Shown piece by piece: positions 17,202 to 27,401 of a stretch of 46,339 nt of DNA (positions within the stretch are counted from its first letter, which is position 1; the number at the start of each line of letters is the position of its first letter). The notes below the pieces were generated by a model. It was not told where the DNA came from, searched no databases, and saw nothing but the letters and a program-made list of their open reading frames with translations. Both the position numbers and the translations under genes were made by a program. Location of the stretch: positions 1 through 46,339 of the forward strand of contig JBLHXN010000016.1 of NCBI GenBank assembly GCA_047630355.1. The letters run 5' to 3'. The stretch comes from JANQUM01 sp047630355 (lineage in GTDB: Bacteria; Bacteroidota; Bacteroidia; Cytophagales; Spirosomataceae).

Positions 17202-18059
17202 ATGAAAGGAATAATACTTGCCGGCGGTAGCGGCACCAGGCTTCACCCATTAACACTAGCAGTTAGCAAACAACTGATGCCGGTTTACGATAAACCGATG
17301 ATTTATTACCCACTATCGGTATTGATGCTGGCGGGAATCAGGGAAATTCTAATTATTTCTACTCCGCATGATTTACCGCACTTCAAAAAACTTCTGGGCG
17401 ACGGAAAAAGTATCGGTTGTAGATTTGAATACGCTGAACAGCCTTCGCCAGATGGTCTCGCTCAGGCGTTCATTATCGGAGAAGAATTTATCGGCGATGA
17501 TAAAGTAGCCTTGGTACTTGGAGACAATATCTTCTATGGTAGCGGATTAAGTAAAATACTTCAATCTTGCAGTAATCCCGAAGGCGGAATTGTATTCGCT
17601 TATCAGGTGCACGACCCCGAACGTTACGGAGTAGTAGACTTTGACGAAAATTTAAAAGCACTTTCTATCGAAGAAAAACCAACTTCACCAAAGTCAAATT
17701 ATGCTGTTCCCGGGTTATATTTCTACGATAATGAAGTGGTGAAAATTGCTAAATCTATCAAACCATCACCACGAGGTGAGTTAGAAATTACTTCTATAAA
17801 TCAAGCGTATTTAGAAAAAGGAAAGTTAAAGGTTGGAGTATTAGATCGTGGCACAGCGTGGCTTGACACCGGTACTTTTGCATCATTGATGCAAGCGGGT
17901 CAGTTTGTGCAGGTTATTGAAGAAAGACAAGGTTTGAAAATTGGCTGTATTGAAGAAATTGCGTACCGGATGGGTTTTATTGACAAAGTTCAACTCAGAA
18001 AAATCGCCAAACCATTGGTGAAGAGCGGATACGGCGAATATTTACTAAGGCAATTATAA
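17202..18059 (+). CDS. rfbA: Glucose-1-phosphate thymidylyltransferase RfbA
   Basis: A 285-residue nucleotidyltransferase with the N-terminal signature MKGIILAGGSGTRLHPLT, KQLMPVYDKPMIYYPL, LGDNIFYG and DRGTAWLDTGT. It joins dTTP and glucose-1-phosphate to make dTDP-glucose, the substrate of RfbB encoded just upstream. Length is typical for the short RmlA form. The two genes form an operon ended by a terminator at 18081. Confidence 0.96.
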   Translation: MKGIILAGGSGTRLHPLTLAVSKQLMPVYDKPMIYYPLSVLMLAGIREILIISTPHDLPHFKKLLGDGKSIGCRFEYAEQPSPDGLAQAFIIGEEFIGDDKVALVLGDNIFYGSGLSKILQSCSNPEGGIVFAYQVHDPERYGVVDFDENLKALSIEEKPTSPKSNYAVPGLYFYDNEVVKIAKSIKPSPRGELEITSINQAYLEKGKLKVGVLDRGTAWLDTGTFASLMQAGQFVQVIEERQGLKIGCIEEIAYRMGFIDKVQLRKIAKPLVKSGYGEYLLRQL

Positions 18060-18080
18060 AAGAACTATTTGATTTCATAA

Positions 18081-18110
18081 AAAAGGCGGAATTGAATTCC
18101 GCTTTTTTTG
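18081..18110 (+). terminator. Terminator after rfbA
   Basis: GCGGAATT/AATTCCGC stem with a one-base loop, flanked by A-run and T7. It starts about 20 bases after the rfbA stop and lies before the convergent NTF2-like gene, so it may work in both directions. Confidence 0.82.
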
Positions 18111-18131
18111 CTTTCTCATGTTATTAATATC

Positions 18132-18659
18132 TTACCATCCATCGTCAGAAACTACTGGCTTCTTTTTGGCTGCTGGCTTTACCACTTTTACCGATGTGCC
18201 TGCCGGAAGTGATACAGAACTACCTGAGCCACTAGCAACTGCTTCGTCTAATTCCATTCTTGAGAATACCCGACTCACAATTCTCCACTCATCGTTTACT
18301 TTCAATAAGTTTAGCAAATCGATAATTTTAGAGGTTTGATAAGCCGTTTCAGTTATTGCAGTGGCGGCGTCGTTGGCGTAGCTCCATGATATAATTCTTG
18401 TCGTGCGGTTCATCACTGAACCCGGCTTAATCTTGGAAGCTAAATTATCAACTGTCATACCCGTAACGGTACCAGAACGACCAACAGAACGCTGAACTGC
18501 ATCCTGAAGAAAAGCTTTTTTAAACCTTGCTACATCGCCATTTGTGCCTCCATCCAGATAGTCAAGCACAGTCCGCTTTATTGCTTCTTCTTCAGATTGG
18601 GCAAATAAAGCGACGTTTATGCCCAATAGAGCCACAACTAATATGCTAAAGTGTTTCAT
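18132..18659 (-). CDS. Secreted NTF2-like protein
   Basis: From ATG at 18657-18659 (MKHFSILVVALLGINVALFA, then QSEEEAI) a 175-residue exported protein. The mature part EEEAIKRTVLDYLDGGTNGD, then RFKKAFLQDAV and a later NDEWRIVSRVFSRM, follows the NTF2-like/lumazine-binding pattern (helix, cone-shaped sheet). The tail is Ser-, Ala- and Lys-rich (KPAAKKKPVV). No catalytic residues can be assigned. An in-frame ATG further upstream at 18719 would put a basic stretch ahead of the signal peptide and is less likely. Confidence 0.72.
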   Translation of the reverse strand: MKHFSILVVALLGINVALFAQSEEEAIKRTVLDYLDGGTNGDVARFKKAFLQDAVQRSVGRSGTVTGMTVDNLASKIKPGSVMNRTTRIISWSYANDAATAITETAYQTSKIIDLLNLLKVNDEWRIVSRVFSRMELDEAVASGSGSSVSLPAGTSVKVVKPAAKKKPVVSDDGW

Positions 18660-18813
18660 CCTATTCATTTTTTTATATTTAAACGGTGGACTATTTTTTT
18701 TTAGTTTGTCAATTATCAAATTTATCAGCGTTGTTTTTGTTTCAAATACACAAGAACATGTAAATTTGACTGAAATATATTTTCAATCAAAACAATTTAA
18801 GATTATAGGTTTA

Positions 18814-19263
18814 ATGTCATTTTTTAAGGGAGTTGGAGAAAAACTCTTCAATAAAACTTCTAATGAGCCAGAAGAAAAGCAAACAGAATTAAAAGCACAA
18901 GCTTTACTTGACCATATTCAAGGTTTGGGTTTAACTTTTAAAAAGTTAATAGTAAAAGTTCAAGCTGACACCGTAACTCTTGAGGGTGAAGTAACACAAC
19001 AAGTTGATGCTGAGAAGGTTGCATTAGACGTTGGTAACGTAGAGGGCGTTGCGATGGTAGATAACAAGTTAACTGTTGCTGACCCAAAACCAGAAGCACA
19101 ATTTCACACGGTAGAATCAGGCGAATATCTTTCAAAAATTGCCAAGAAATATTACGGAGATTCTAATAAATACAACGTTATTTTTGAAGCTAACAAGCCA
19201 ATATTATCTGATCCTGATAAAATTTACCCAGAACGGGTATTGCGTATTCCCCCAATTGACTGA
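18814..19263 (+). CDS. BON-LysM protein, Kbp (YgaU)-like
   Basis: A 149-residue protein starting MSFFKGVGEKLFN, exactly the size of Escherichia coli Kbp. A BON domain covers about residues 30-90 (LKKLIVKVQADTVTLEGEV, NVEGVAMVDNKL) and a LysM domain about 95-145 (HTVESGEYLSKIAKKYYGD, NKYNVIFEANKP, RIP). Kbp is a cytoplasmic potassium-binding protein; there is no signal peptide here either. The start at 18814 is chosen because upstream in-frame sequence is AT-rich intergenic DNA. Divergent from the NTF2-like gene. Confidence 0.88.
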   Translation: MSFFKGVGEKLFNKTSNEPEEKQTELKAQALLDHIQGLGLTFKKLIVKVQADTVTLEGEVTQQVDAEKVALDVGNVEGVAMVDNKLTVADPKPEAQFHTVESGEYLSKIAKKYYGDSNKYNVIFEANKPILSDPDKIYPERVLRIPPID

Positions 19264-19279
19264 TAAATGCATTCGACTA

Positions 19280-19314
19280 AAAATAAAACCGGCCTTCGTA
19301 CGGGTTTTATTTTT
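19280..19314. terminator. Bidirectional terminator
   Basis: AAAATAAAACC (19280-19290) pairs with GGTTTTATTTT (19303-19313) around a 12-base loop. It ends the Kbp-like gene and overlaps the stop codon of the convergent T9SS gene. Confidence 0.75.
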
Positions 19315-21919
19315 AGATGATAATCCGTTTTAAAACGATATATTTACCCGCTTGTAGTTTTAATACATAGACTCCCGCCGGAACATTTACGACCTCGATA
19401 ATTAGCGGTTCATTCGCTCCAATTATCTGACTTTTACGATGAATCAATCTACGCCCCAACATATCAGTCAATGATAAATCAAACGGTTTACTTACAAATT
19501 TTGTGTCAGTAATTTGCAGTTGGAGCACATCGGTAACCGGATTGGGAAATACCTTGATTTCCTCCGCCCATTCTTCACTATTAGCCAACGGTTGCAGCAC
19601 TACTATTTTAGCACTACCCGTCAGAAATACTTCACCGCAAGTATTTAATGCCTTTCTTATTGTATAAATTTCAGTTTCGCTTGGTTGAACTTCGGGGAAA
19701 ATCTCGGGTTCGGGCGTTTCAAATTTTTGCCCATCTGACAATTCAAAATTCCACGGTGCATCGCCGCTAAGCTTAATTGCCAATGCTACTCTATCTCCAA
19801 ACTTAATCGTATTATTTCCAGAAATAGCGGCGGTAGCGGGTTCTTTTATTTTTACCTGAATTTCTTTCCGAGAACTTTCGCAACCGAACCCATTAGTCTG
19901 AGTAACGTAGTATTAGAAAACGCCCGTTTGCGTTGTCTTCGGGACTAACTGTCTTGCAGGAATTATATCAGTCTGCCCGAAATACCATTTAATATTGGAG
20001 CCATTTGCTTTCAGCGGAGTTGCAGGTGTATTAAAACAGTAAGAAACTTCATTACTACTTTGCGGAGTTGCCGGTTTTGGATTTACTTTCACGGAAACAG
20101 GAAGGCTATAATCTTCGGCGGATGCACCTTCAATAACCAAGTCATATACATTTGATTTATTACTAAAGTACGACGGAGCAAGCACAAATATTACGCCCGA
20201 AAATACATTAGAAGCCGTGTTGAAAGTTGTATCAGCATTACTCAACTTAACTGAATGATTAGCATTCGAAGCGTCCGATTTCAAACCAGATACCGGTATT
20301 TGAAAGAAACTTTGCTGACAGCTTTTACCCGTAAATGACGGATCTACTTTTAGAGAAGGTTCGGCAATTACAAGTGTTACATCGTTCTCAACAGCAACAT
20401 TACCGCACAACCCTACCGCTGACGAGATTTTGTAAGAATTCGTTATGGTCGGTTTTAACCTAACTTGATGTCGTCGATTATTAATTGCTGACAACATGAT
20501 TCCGTTTTCAAAAACTACTTCCCAAGGTCCACTTCCTGTAAAATCGAGGAACAGGTTTGAAGTATTATTCGGACGAATAATGTTCTCGGAGAGTGATAGC
20601 TTTAACGTACCTTTTGTGTGCACCGTAAAGCTTTTACTAACTGTACTAATCAAAAACGGAAGTTGTGAAATAACACGAAATTGGTAGTTCGAGGAAGGGT
20701 TCATCGTATTTGGCAAGCGAAACCTGATTTCATTTCCTATGTTGTAGACAGCACCGTTTACTTCCTTAAAGTTTTCTCCGTTACTATCAGACATTTCTAA
20801 TACAAAGTTACTCTGCTTCGCGAAGTCCCCGTAAGTACTATAGGTTACCAAAACCTCCTCCCCTTCGCAGTAAGTTGACTTTGAAAGTTGATTTACAATC
20901 AAATAATTTGCCTGATTTCCGAGAAGATTATACGCAGCGTTGGGCGAAAATCGGATCGAAAACGACTGCTTCATCCGTTGATATTGCCCGTTAGTGAATA
21001 CGTTCCCGCACCTCACATGATACGACATAATGTTATCAGCGGGCGGAGCGTAAGAATAACCGTACGCATCAACTAAATCAGGTGGTAATTTATCATTGCA
21101 ATTATAACTATAAATAGTTGTCAGCCGCTCGAAAGGATCAGAAGGGGTATCGCACAAATAATCTCCCGTTTTATCACAGTTGGCTCCCGAGCCAAGGTCC
21201 CGCATCACTAGTTCACGTTTGTTCACATCCGGGTTATTGCTATCTCTAAACGTGTGCAGTAATCCGAAATAATGACCTAATTCATGCGGGAAAACTTTAT
21301 TTTTCAATGTTTTAAAATCTTCCTGATTCCGGTCCAAGTAACTCAGAAATATACGGTTGCTGTTATTGGATAAATTAGGCAAAGCCGCCGAACCATTCAG
21401 AAAAACACCGTCTTCGGTAGATATGGTATTGAAAAAGTATAAATTGAGTGCATTTGTAACATCGTATTGTGCCCTAAGCTGCGTTTCCTGCGTAACTAAA
21501 AATCTGTTGTAGTTTTTATCCGAAACGTGGTTTACAGTTTCGTTCTGGAGATAAAGCTCAACGTCAATACTATTTAGATACGTATTGGCGTGTTGAATTA
21601 ATAATTTCACATCAGCCGTCGAAAACGTTTTTTCTTCTGCACTACTTTCGTAAAAAACCGTCGCTCTGACCGCAACCCGATATCGGACATCAGTTTTACG
21701 GAGGTACTTTTCTTTCGTTGAGTTTTTAAGAAGAAGCTGGTTAAGATTTTCAACTTGACTTTCGGAGAAACTGCTTGCACAACTTACTTGTGCATACGAA
21801 TGACTAGAAAATATCAGTATCAGTAAACAAAAAGACGCAGAAAAAATGTGTTTGAAACTTTGCAAACCTGCCCAGTTTAATGACTTAAAATCCAAGCAAT
21901 AATCTTGCCTAATCAGCAT
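19313..21919 (-). pseudogene. T9SS-sorted M43-like metalloprotease, split by in-frame TAA
   Basis: From ATG at 21917-21919 (MLIRQDYC) with a signal peptide ending SSHSYAQ, the protein has a zinc metalloprotease domain with HELGHYFGLLHTF and the Met-turn NIMSYH, as in pappalysin-like M43 enzymes. Ig-like and adhesive segments follow. TAA at 19913-19915 stops the frame after TTQTGVF; the same frame continues YYVTQTNGFGCES, a normal Ig-like repeat, and ends in a T9SS type A sorting domain (VFPNPVTDVLQLQI ... GVYVLKLQAGKYIVLKRIII). Without the stop the protein would be 868 residues. The truncated product would lack the sorting signal. Starts inside the end of the kinase gene. Confidence 0.8.
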
Positions 21920-24900
21920 ATAGTTTTTCTTTATTAGTGACAAAATAATCAAATTCCTGCACTAATGCCTTATATCTGTCCATAAAGTTACTCAAATCCC
22001 CCGTTTTAGCGGGCTCCTCAATAAGTTTGGTGGCTTCGTGTATCATCATCAGCCCGATTGTTCCTGAGTTACCTTTGAGCGTATGAAGCTCTCTTTGAAT
22101 TATATTTATATCGCCGTCTTTAAATCCGAATAAAGTATTTTCGAGTTGCTCGCGAGATTCAACTTCAAAATCATCGAAGACTGTTTTAAGCACTTCACTG
22201 CCCACCATTTCTTTTAGACTGTTTATGACTTCAAAATCAAACTTTGGTATCGAATATTCAATCAATTTTTCTTCAACTTTAACCGTCTCTTCATCGTCAG
22301 AGATAAAATTAGAGGTAACTGAACTCTTATCTAACGAGCTGTACAGCTCATAAATCTTCTGCAATAATGATTGAGCCCGAATAGGTTTCGGAATATAAGA
22401 GTCCATGCCATTGTTCAGGAAACGTTCTTTATCATTTTGCATTGAATACGCCGTCATGGCTACTACAATGGGCATATCGCCGTCATGATTTGCTCGCAGG
22501 AATTTCGTAGTTTCCATCCCATCCAAATCCGGCATTTGAATATCCATCAAGATTATATCAAACTTTGACTTAACTGGTTTCAACTCAATTGCTTCCCGCC
22601 CGCTGGACACAATTGTGACTTTACAATTTGCTTTCAAAAGTATTTCAGAAGCTACTTTACGATTTATAGCGTTATCGTCTACCAATAAAATATGCGGAGA
22701 ATCTGAAGGCTCGAAATAAGAAGCAAATAGCTTCTCTTCGTCAACAGATTCTGCCGCAACCTGCTGCGTAGTTGGTTTTGATTCAATTGTAAACCAAAAA
22801 GTACTTCCTTCGTTTGGTTTCGACCGCACGCCCATTCTGCCGTTCATTCGTCGGCAAAGCTCTTTTGAAATAGCTAAGCCAAGTCCCGTCCCACCAAAAG
22901 CTTTCTTGGTGGAATTATCAATTTGCTGAAAAGCATTAAACAATAATTTTTGATTTTCTTCCGAAATACCGATTCCCGAATCATTAACCTCAAAGAGAAT
23001 CTCGTCGTCTAAGTTTGACACAGATACGCTCACTTTACCGTTGTCGGTAAATTTTAACGCGTTTGAAGTCAGGTTTGACAAAATCTGCAACAAACGAGTG
23101 TCGTCACCCATGATAAAGCGAGGAACCTCCTGCTCTACCATTGCGACAAGTTTGTTCTTTTTATCAATTGCCCGCTGTTTAAACAACGCCGTTAACCGGT
23201 TCATTACTTCGTGTAAATCCATCGGAGCGATGCTTAACTCCATTTTTCCGGCTTCAATCTTGGATAAATCTAAAATATCGTTGAGAATAACAAGCAGCGT
23301 TTCTGATGATTTCTTAATGGTTTCTACGTAATCCTTTTGCTCTTCCGCCAGCGGAGTTTGATTAAGCACATCAATCATACCGATAATTCCGTTCATCGGC
23401 GTCCTGATTTCGTGGCTCATATTCGCCAAAAATTGTTCCTTAATTTTAAGCGATTGCTCCGCCCCTTCTTTTGCATGTTTTAGTTCTTCGGCGTAAGTTC
23501 TGAGTTCGGTAATATCCCGGGCAATTCCTTCAATTTCGATAGGAAGTCCTCGTTCGTTCCGAATCATCCGGATATTTAGCATAAACTGCCGAAGCTCCTT
23601 ATCTTTTCGCTTAACGTTTACTTCAAAATTAGTCACGTTTCCGTTTTTCAGAATGGATTTTATATTTCGTGAACTTCCGGTCGCATCCACAAAAAACTGA
23701 TCAACTTTCTTCCCTAATACATCTTTCAGGTTATAACCCGTGTGCGTTTCTACCGAAGGCGAAATCATCGTCACGACGCCGTTTAAATCAGTACGGTAGT
23801 AAATATCGATGAACGATTCAATGATATTTCTGAATTTCTCCTCGCTTTTCTGAATTCGCATTAATGAGTTACGTTTATCCGTAACATTTCGGGCAATGCC
23901 ACAAACCTCTTCAATGCTACCATCGGTTGCGGATAAGATCGGGTTCAGGTAAAATTCGTACCAATCAGTGCCGCCGTCTTTTTCTCCCCAGTTCATCTCA
24001 AAGTACTGCGGTTCGCCGTCAAAAGCACGGTTATATTTTTCACGGAGAATGGGACGGTCTTCAGGATTTATTAAAAGCCAGCCAATTTTCTCGGTGCTTA
24101 CATTTATCTGCGGCGGAACGCCCAAATTATTATAAATAAGATCAGAGTAATTTTTATTAAACGAACTCAATTGCCGCTTTTTGTTTGACTTTACAGTCCA
24201 GATAAGGTGTGAACTGCTGTCAAAAATGGCGTTCAGACGGGCTGTCTGACGCATGATGTCTATCTCGTACTTTCGCCGGTTCAACGCAAGGGCCACCTGA
24301 CCCGAAACAAACTGCAGTAATTCTAAATCCTTGTTTGTAAACTTATTGGCGTCACTGTAAGACTTTATTCCAATAACACCCATCGTTTTCCCTTCCACAA
24401 TAAGCGGGACGATTACCATCACCGCCGGAAGTACCGGACCGTAATAAAACACCTCATTTGACTTAACAAGTAGCTCTAAATCAGCTTTTTGCAGAAATAG
24501 CGGCGTATTTTTCACAATGGAATACTCCACGACCCCCTTTCCCATTTTACGCCGAATCTGTGTTTCGGACATCTTGTACTTCTCATCAACGTGATAAGGA
24601 AAAAATATTTCCCCGTCCTCTGGCTCGTAGATTGCCACAAAGAAGTTATTAGCGTAAATATTCTTTTGTAACTCAACCTGAACTTGCCGCAGAAAATCGT
24701 ATAAATTGGGGGTATTTAGGTTAGACTGAGCAATGGAATAGTAGAGATTTTGTGCATTCTCCGCCTGTCGCCGTTGCGTAATATCCCGAAGTAAACACCT
24801 GAATGCGGTGGGTTTTCCGTTTTCAAACCGACAGTTTATATCACCCGAAAGATAAACACTCCGATTGCTCTTTCCTCTCAGTACTACCTGCACATCGTGC

Positions 24901-25205
24901 ATGGAACTACCTTTTTTTATTTCCTCCAAAAGTCCCAAAATTTGCTCTTTGAATCTTTCATGGAGTAAATCTTCCAGCTTTAGCGTAGTAAGTTCTTCAG
25001 ACGTGTAACCAACGACTTCCAAAAATGCTTTATTAGTGAATAAAAAACGCCCCGATAAAGAGAGCAACGTGATTATTTCGGAGGTGTTATCAACCAAATC
25101 CTGAAGTTGGTCAATCCCTTTACTTTTCCCCGCTTCTTCAAGCCTCGACTTGAGATGCTTGATTTCCAAAACCAGTTGTTCTTTCGTTTTTTGAGTAGTA
25201 CGCAT
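21909..25205 (-). CDS. Hybrid sensor histidine kinase (PAS-GAF-PAS-PAS-HK-REC-HPt)
   Basis: A 1098-residue soluble hybrid kinase. Order: N-terminal coiled coil and PAS (about 35-150), GAF (about 165-310), PAS (about 320-445), PAS (about 455-575), HisKA with the phosphorylated His in NMSHEIRTPMNGIIG, ATPase with DSGIGIS and GGTGLGLAIS, a receiver domain with the phospho-Asp in IILMDIQMPDLDG, and an HPt domain with His1041 in LHTLKGNSGTIG. No membrane helices, so it senses a cytosolic signal. The output regulator is not adjacent. Its last 11 bases overlap the start of the T9SS protease gene, hinting at cotranscription. Confidence 0.93.
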   Translation of the reverse strand: MRTTQKTKEQLVLEIKHLKSRLEEAGKSKGIDQLQDLVDNTSEIITLLSLSGRFLFTNKAFLEVVGYTSEELTTLKLEDLLHERFKEQILGLLEEIKKGSSMHDVQVVLRGKSNRSVYLSGDINCRFENGKPTAFRCLLRDITQRRQAENAQNLYYSIAQSNLNTPNLYDFLRQVQVELQKNIYANNFFVAIYEPEDGEIFFPYHVDEKYKMSETQIRRKMGKGVVEYSIVKNTPLFLQKADLELLVKSNEVFYYGPVLPAVMVIVPLIVEGKTMGVIGIKSYSDANKFTNKDLELLQFVSGQVALALNRRKYEIDIMRQTARLNAIFDSSSHLIWTVKSNKKRQLSSFNKNYSDLIYNNLGVPPQINVSTEKIGWLLINPEDRPILREKYNRAFDGEPQYFEMNWGEKDGGTDWYEFYLNPILSATDGSIEEVCGIARNVTDKRNSLMRIQKSEEKFRNIIESFIDIYYRTDLNGVVTMISPSVETHTGYNLKDVLGKKVDQFFVDATGSSRNIKSILKNGNVTNFEVNVKRKDKELRQFMLNIRMIRNERGLPIEIEGIARDITELRTYAEELKHAKEGAEQSLKIKEQFLANMSHEIRTPMNGIIGMIDVLNQTPLAEEQKDYVETIKKSSETLLVILNDILDLSKIEAGKMELSIAPMDLHEVMNRLTALFKQRAIDKKNKLVAMVEQEVPRFIMGDDTRLLQILSNLTSNALKFTDNGKVSVSVSNLDDEILFEVNDSGIGISEENQKLLFNAFQQIDNSTKKAFGGTGLGLAISKELCRRMNGRMGVRSKPNEGSTFWFTIESKPTTQQVAAESVDEEKLFASYFEPSDSPHILLVDDNAINRKVASEILLKANCKVTIVSSGREAIELKPVKSKFDIILMDIQMPDLDGMETTKFLRANHDGDMPIVVAMTAYSMQNDKERFLNNGMDSYIPKPIRAQSLLQKIYELYSSLDKSSVTSNFISDDEETVKVEEKLIEYSIPKFDFEVINSLKEMVGSEVLKTVFDDFEVESREQLENTLFGFKDGDINIIQRELHTLKGNSGTIGLMMIHEATKLIEEPAKTGDLSNFMDRYKALVQEFDYFVTNKEKLYAD

Positions 25206-25251
25206 TCAGGGTGTTTTCGTCTAATTATGGATAAATTTAAATCATTTTAGA

Positions 25252-25259
25252 TACATTTG
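25252..25259 (+). promoter_or_regulatory. Possible -7 element for rsmA
   Basis: TACATTTG matches TAnnTTTG, about 39 bases before the rsmA ATG at 25298. The -33 region has no clear TTG, so the call is tentative. Confidence 0.4.
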
Positions 25260-25297
25260 GCAATCTAAGTCAAGAATTAACCCGGCAACCATTTATT

Positions 25298-26116
25298 ATG
25301 AAAAAAGTAAGGGCAAAAAAGCACCTTGGTCAGCACTTTCTGAACGATGACAGCATCGCTCTAAAAATAGTGGAGCAGCTTCAAAATTTTGGAGACTACA
25401 AAGATGTCGTAGAGATTGGACCAGGAATGGGCGTTCTGACAAAATATCTACTAAAGAACGATACGTACAAAACTTGGGTAGTTGAAATTGATACAGAATC
25501 TGTCAGTTACCTCGAAGAAAACTTTCCTGAATTAGACGAACGGATAATCGCTGAGAATTTTTTAAAAATTCCATTATTGGAATTGATGCAAAAAGATACG
25601 GCTTCTACCATTCACAATTACGCGATAATTGGTAATCTGCCGTACAATATTTCGTCACAAATATTCTTTAACGTTTTAGCAAACCGCGACGTAATCCCTG
25701 AAGTGGTTTGTATGATTCAGAAAGAAGTTGCTCAACGCATCGCTTCGCCACCTAAAAACAAAACGTACGGAATTCTGAGTGTCTTCCTACAAGCATTTTA
25801 CGACATTGAATACTGCTTTACGGTGTTTCCGCACAGTTTTGACCCGCCACCACGAGTGGATTCCGGCGTAATAAGATTGACGCGAAATGCTACCAAACAA
25901 CTCGACTGTGACGAGAAGTTATTCTTCAATATTGTAAAAGTTGGTTTTAATCAACGCCGTAAAAAACTAAAGAATCCATTAAAGGCAATTCACGTCGGTG
26001 TTGAACATCCTTTGCTCGAACACCGTGCCGAAGAACTTTCGGTAGCAGATTTTGTGGAACTGACCAATGCTTTTTCAACGGCAAAAAATGCCGATCAAAA
26101 CAACGTTTCGACGTAA
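25298..26116 (+). CDS. rsmA: 16S rRNA dimethyladenosine transferase RsmA (KsgA)
   Basis: A 272-residue enzyme that dimethylates two adjacent adenines near the 3' end of 16S rRNA. Signature regions are KKHLGQHFLND, the SAM motif VVEIGPGMGVLTKYLL, and the catalytic NLPYNISSQIFF (NLPY). The C-terminal VKVGFNQRRKKLKNPLK is typical. Its last 22 bases overlap the end of the convergent secreted-protein gene. Confidence 0.96.
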   Translation: MKKVRAKKHLGQHFLNDDSIALKIVEQLQNFGDYKDVVEIGPGMGVLTKYLLKNDTYKTWVVEIDTESVSYLEENFPELDERIIAENFLKIPLLELMQKDTASTIHNYAIIGNLPYNISSQIFFNVLANRDVIPEVVCMIQKEVAQRIASPPKNKTYGILSVFLQAFYDIEYCFTVFPHSFDPPPRVDSGVIRLTRNATKQLDCDEKLFFNIVKVGFNQRRKKLKNPLKAIHVGVEHPLLEHRAEELSVADFVELTNAFSTAKNADQNNVST

Positions 26117-26772
26117 CTCAATACTTTACCAACGTCGCTCCATTCTTTGAATTTGAGTTTTTCGTTACTTATGAATGTAGTTACTTGCTCTTCGTATTTT
26201 GGGAAGAGTGCGAGTACTTGTTTCTTACTTTTCTTGATTCGCTGGAGTTGTCTGGTAGAATAAGCAATGTAGTAGTTTTCGTACAAGTTGAATTTAAAGT
26301 TGGTGGTTGCTTCGTTGAATTTCCGCTCTTCCCGCCCATTGTAATAAGCGTGTTTCAATAACTTGAAATTACCGCTATTGTGCAAAACCTGATAGAAGGT
26401 TTGTTCGTCTTGCCGTTCGTAAGGACGAAAGCCATTCCGGAAAAGAAAGCCGCCGGATGCGGTACTCGTATCACTCAGGATAAAGTGCGTCAGGGGGTTT
26501 TCAACGGTTAGTTTCTGCCCCTTTTCCAACCGTTCGAGACGTTGATTGTAAGCGTTATAATTAATGACTAAATCCCGCACAGTATTATCTTTAAAGTAAA
26601 CCCGCCCAAGTTTCCAATCTCTTGAAAGGTAAGCAGTTTCACCGTCATAAACGATGTGGTAAGTACCTTCTTTGTAATCGTCTAATAACATACGGGTCAT
26701 CATATCATCTTGAGCGTGTAGCTCAGGCGACATTATAAAAAATAGTAACGTTAGGTTCAAAATTATTTTCAT
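26095..26772 (-). CDS. Secreted protein of unknown function
   Basis: A 225-residue protein with a signal peptide (MKIILNLTLLFFIMSPELHA, then QDD). The mature part is rich in aromatic and charged residues (YLSRDWKLGRVYFKDNTVRD, YNQRLERLEKG) and may be largely beta-sheet. No motif that I can assign. The 3' end overlaps rsmA by 22 bases in the opposite direction. Confidence 0.8.
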   Translation of the reverse strand: MKIILNLTLLFFIMSPELHAQDDMMTRMLLDDYKEGTYHIVYDGETAYLSRDWKLGRVYFKDNTVRDLVINYNAYNQRLERLEKGQKLTVENPLTHFILSDTSTASGGFLFRNGFRPYERQDEQTFYQVLHNSGNFKLLKHAYYNGREERKFNEATTNFKFNLYENYYIAYSTRQLQRIKKSKKQVLALFPKYEEQVTTFISNEKLKFKEWSDVGKVLSYVETLF

Positions 26773-26908
26773 GGCTTTTCAAATTTATTTTGACCTCAAA
26801 ACAAGCTTTTGAGAGAACGTTGTTAAAATAGCTATACTTAGATATTTGTTTAAATATATAATTACCGTAAGTTCGTGTATATTATCAAACGAATTGAAAC
26901 TTAAAGAT

Positions 26909-27385
26909 ATGGCACAATTAACAGGAAACAACAAACGGGAAGCGGCGAAGCCGGATATGACTCCGATGGTAGGTTTGGGCTTTCTTCTTATTACATTTTT
27001 CATGTACACCACAACATTCACAAATCCAGTTCAACTATCATTTAATCAACCGATTGAAGACGATGACTCGACGAGTGAAATTATGGAAAGTAATTCCCTC
27101 ACTATTATCATCGGTAAAAACGACGAATTACTTTATCACCAGACAAATTTGGACGATTTGACTGCTTTGACCAATATCTCTAACTCAAAAAGTGCTTTCA
27201 GAAAATTACTGATTAATTCAAAAAAGAACGCTACGAAAGCAGGAAGTTTCACGGTCATCATCAAACCGTCCGAGTTTTCTACGTACAACGGCTTCGTTGA
27301 TGTATTAGACGAAATGGTTATTATAAATCAAAGGGTTTACGCCGTGGTAGATATTTCGAAAAAAGAAATGAGTCTGCTTTTATAA
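26909..27385 (+). CDS. ExbD/TolR-like protein lacking the conserved Asp
   Basis: A 158-residue protein starting MAQLTGNNKREAAKPDMTPM, one N-terminal membrane helix (VGLGFLLITFFMYTTTF) and a periplasmic domain with FTVIIKPSEFSTYNGFVDVL. This is the ExbD layout of Bacteroidota. In functional ExbD the helix starts DMTPMVDLxFLL; the Asp is the proton-path residue. Here the residue is Gly22 (GGT at 26972-26974, one base from GAT). No exbB or tonB gene is next to it. The start at 26909 is favoured over an upstream in-frame ATG because the ExbD N-terminus aligns there. Function may be lost or changed. Confidence 0.8.
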   Translation: MAQLTGNNKREAAKPDMTPMVGLGFLLITFFMYTTTFTNPVQLSFNQPIEDDDSTSEIMESNSLTIIIGKNDELLYHQTNLDDLTALTNISNSKSAFRKLLINSKKNATKAGSFTVIIKPSEFSTYNGFVDVLDEMVIINQRVYAVVDISKKEMSLLL

Positions 27386-27401
27386 TTGAAAAGGCAGCCA
27401 C

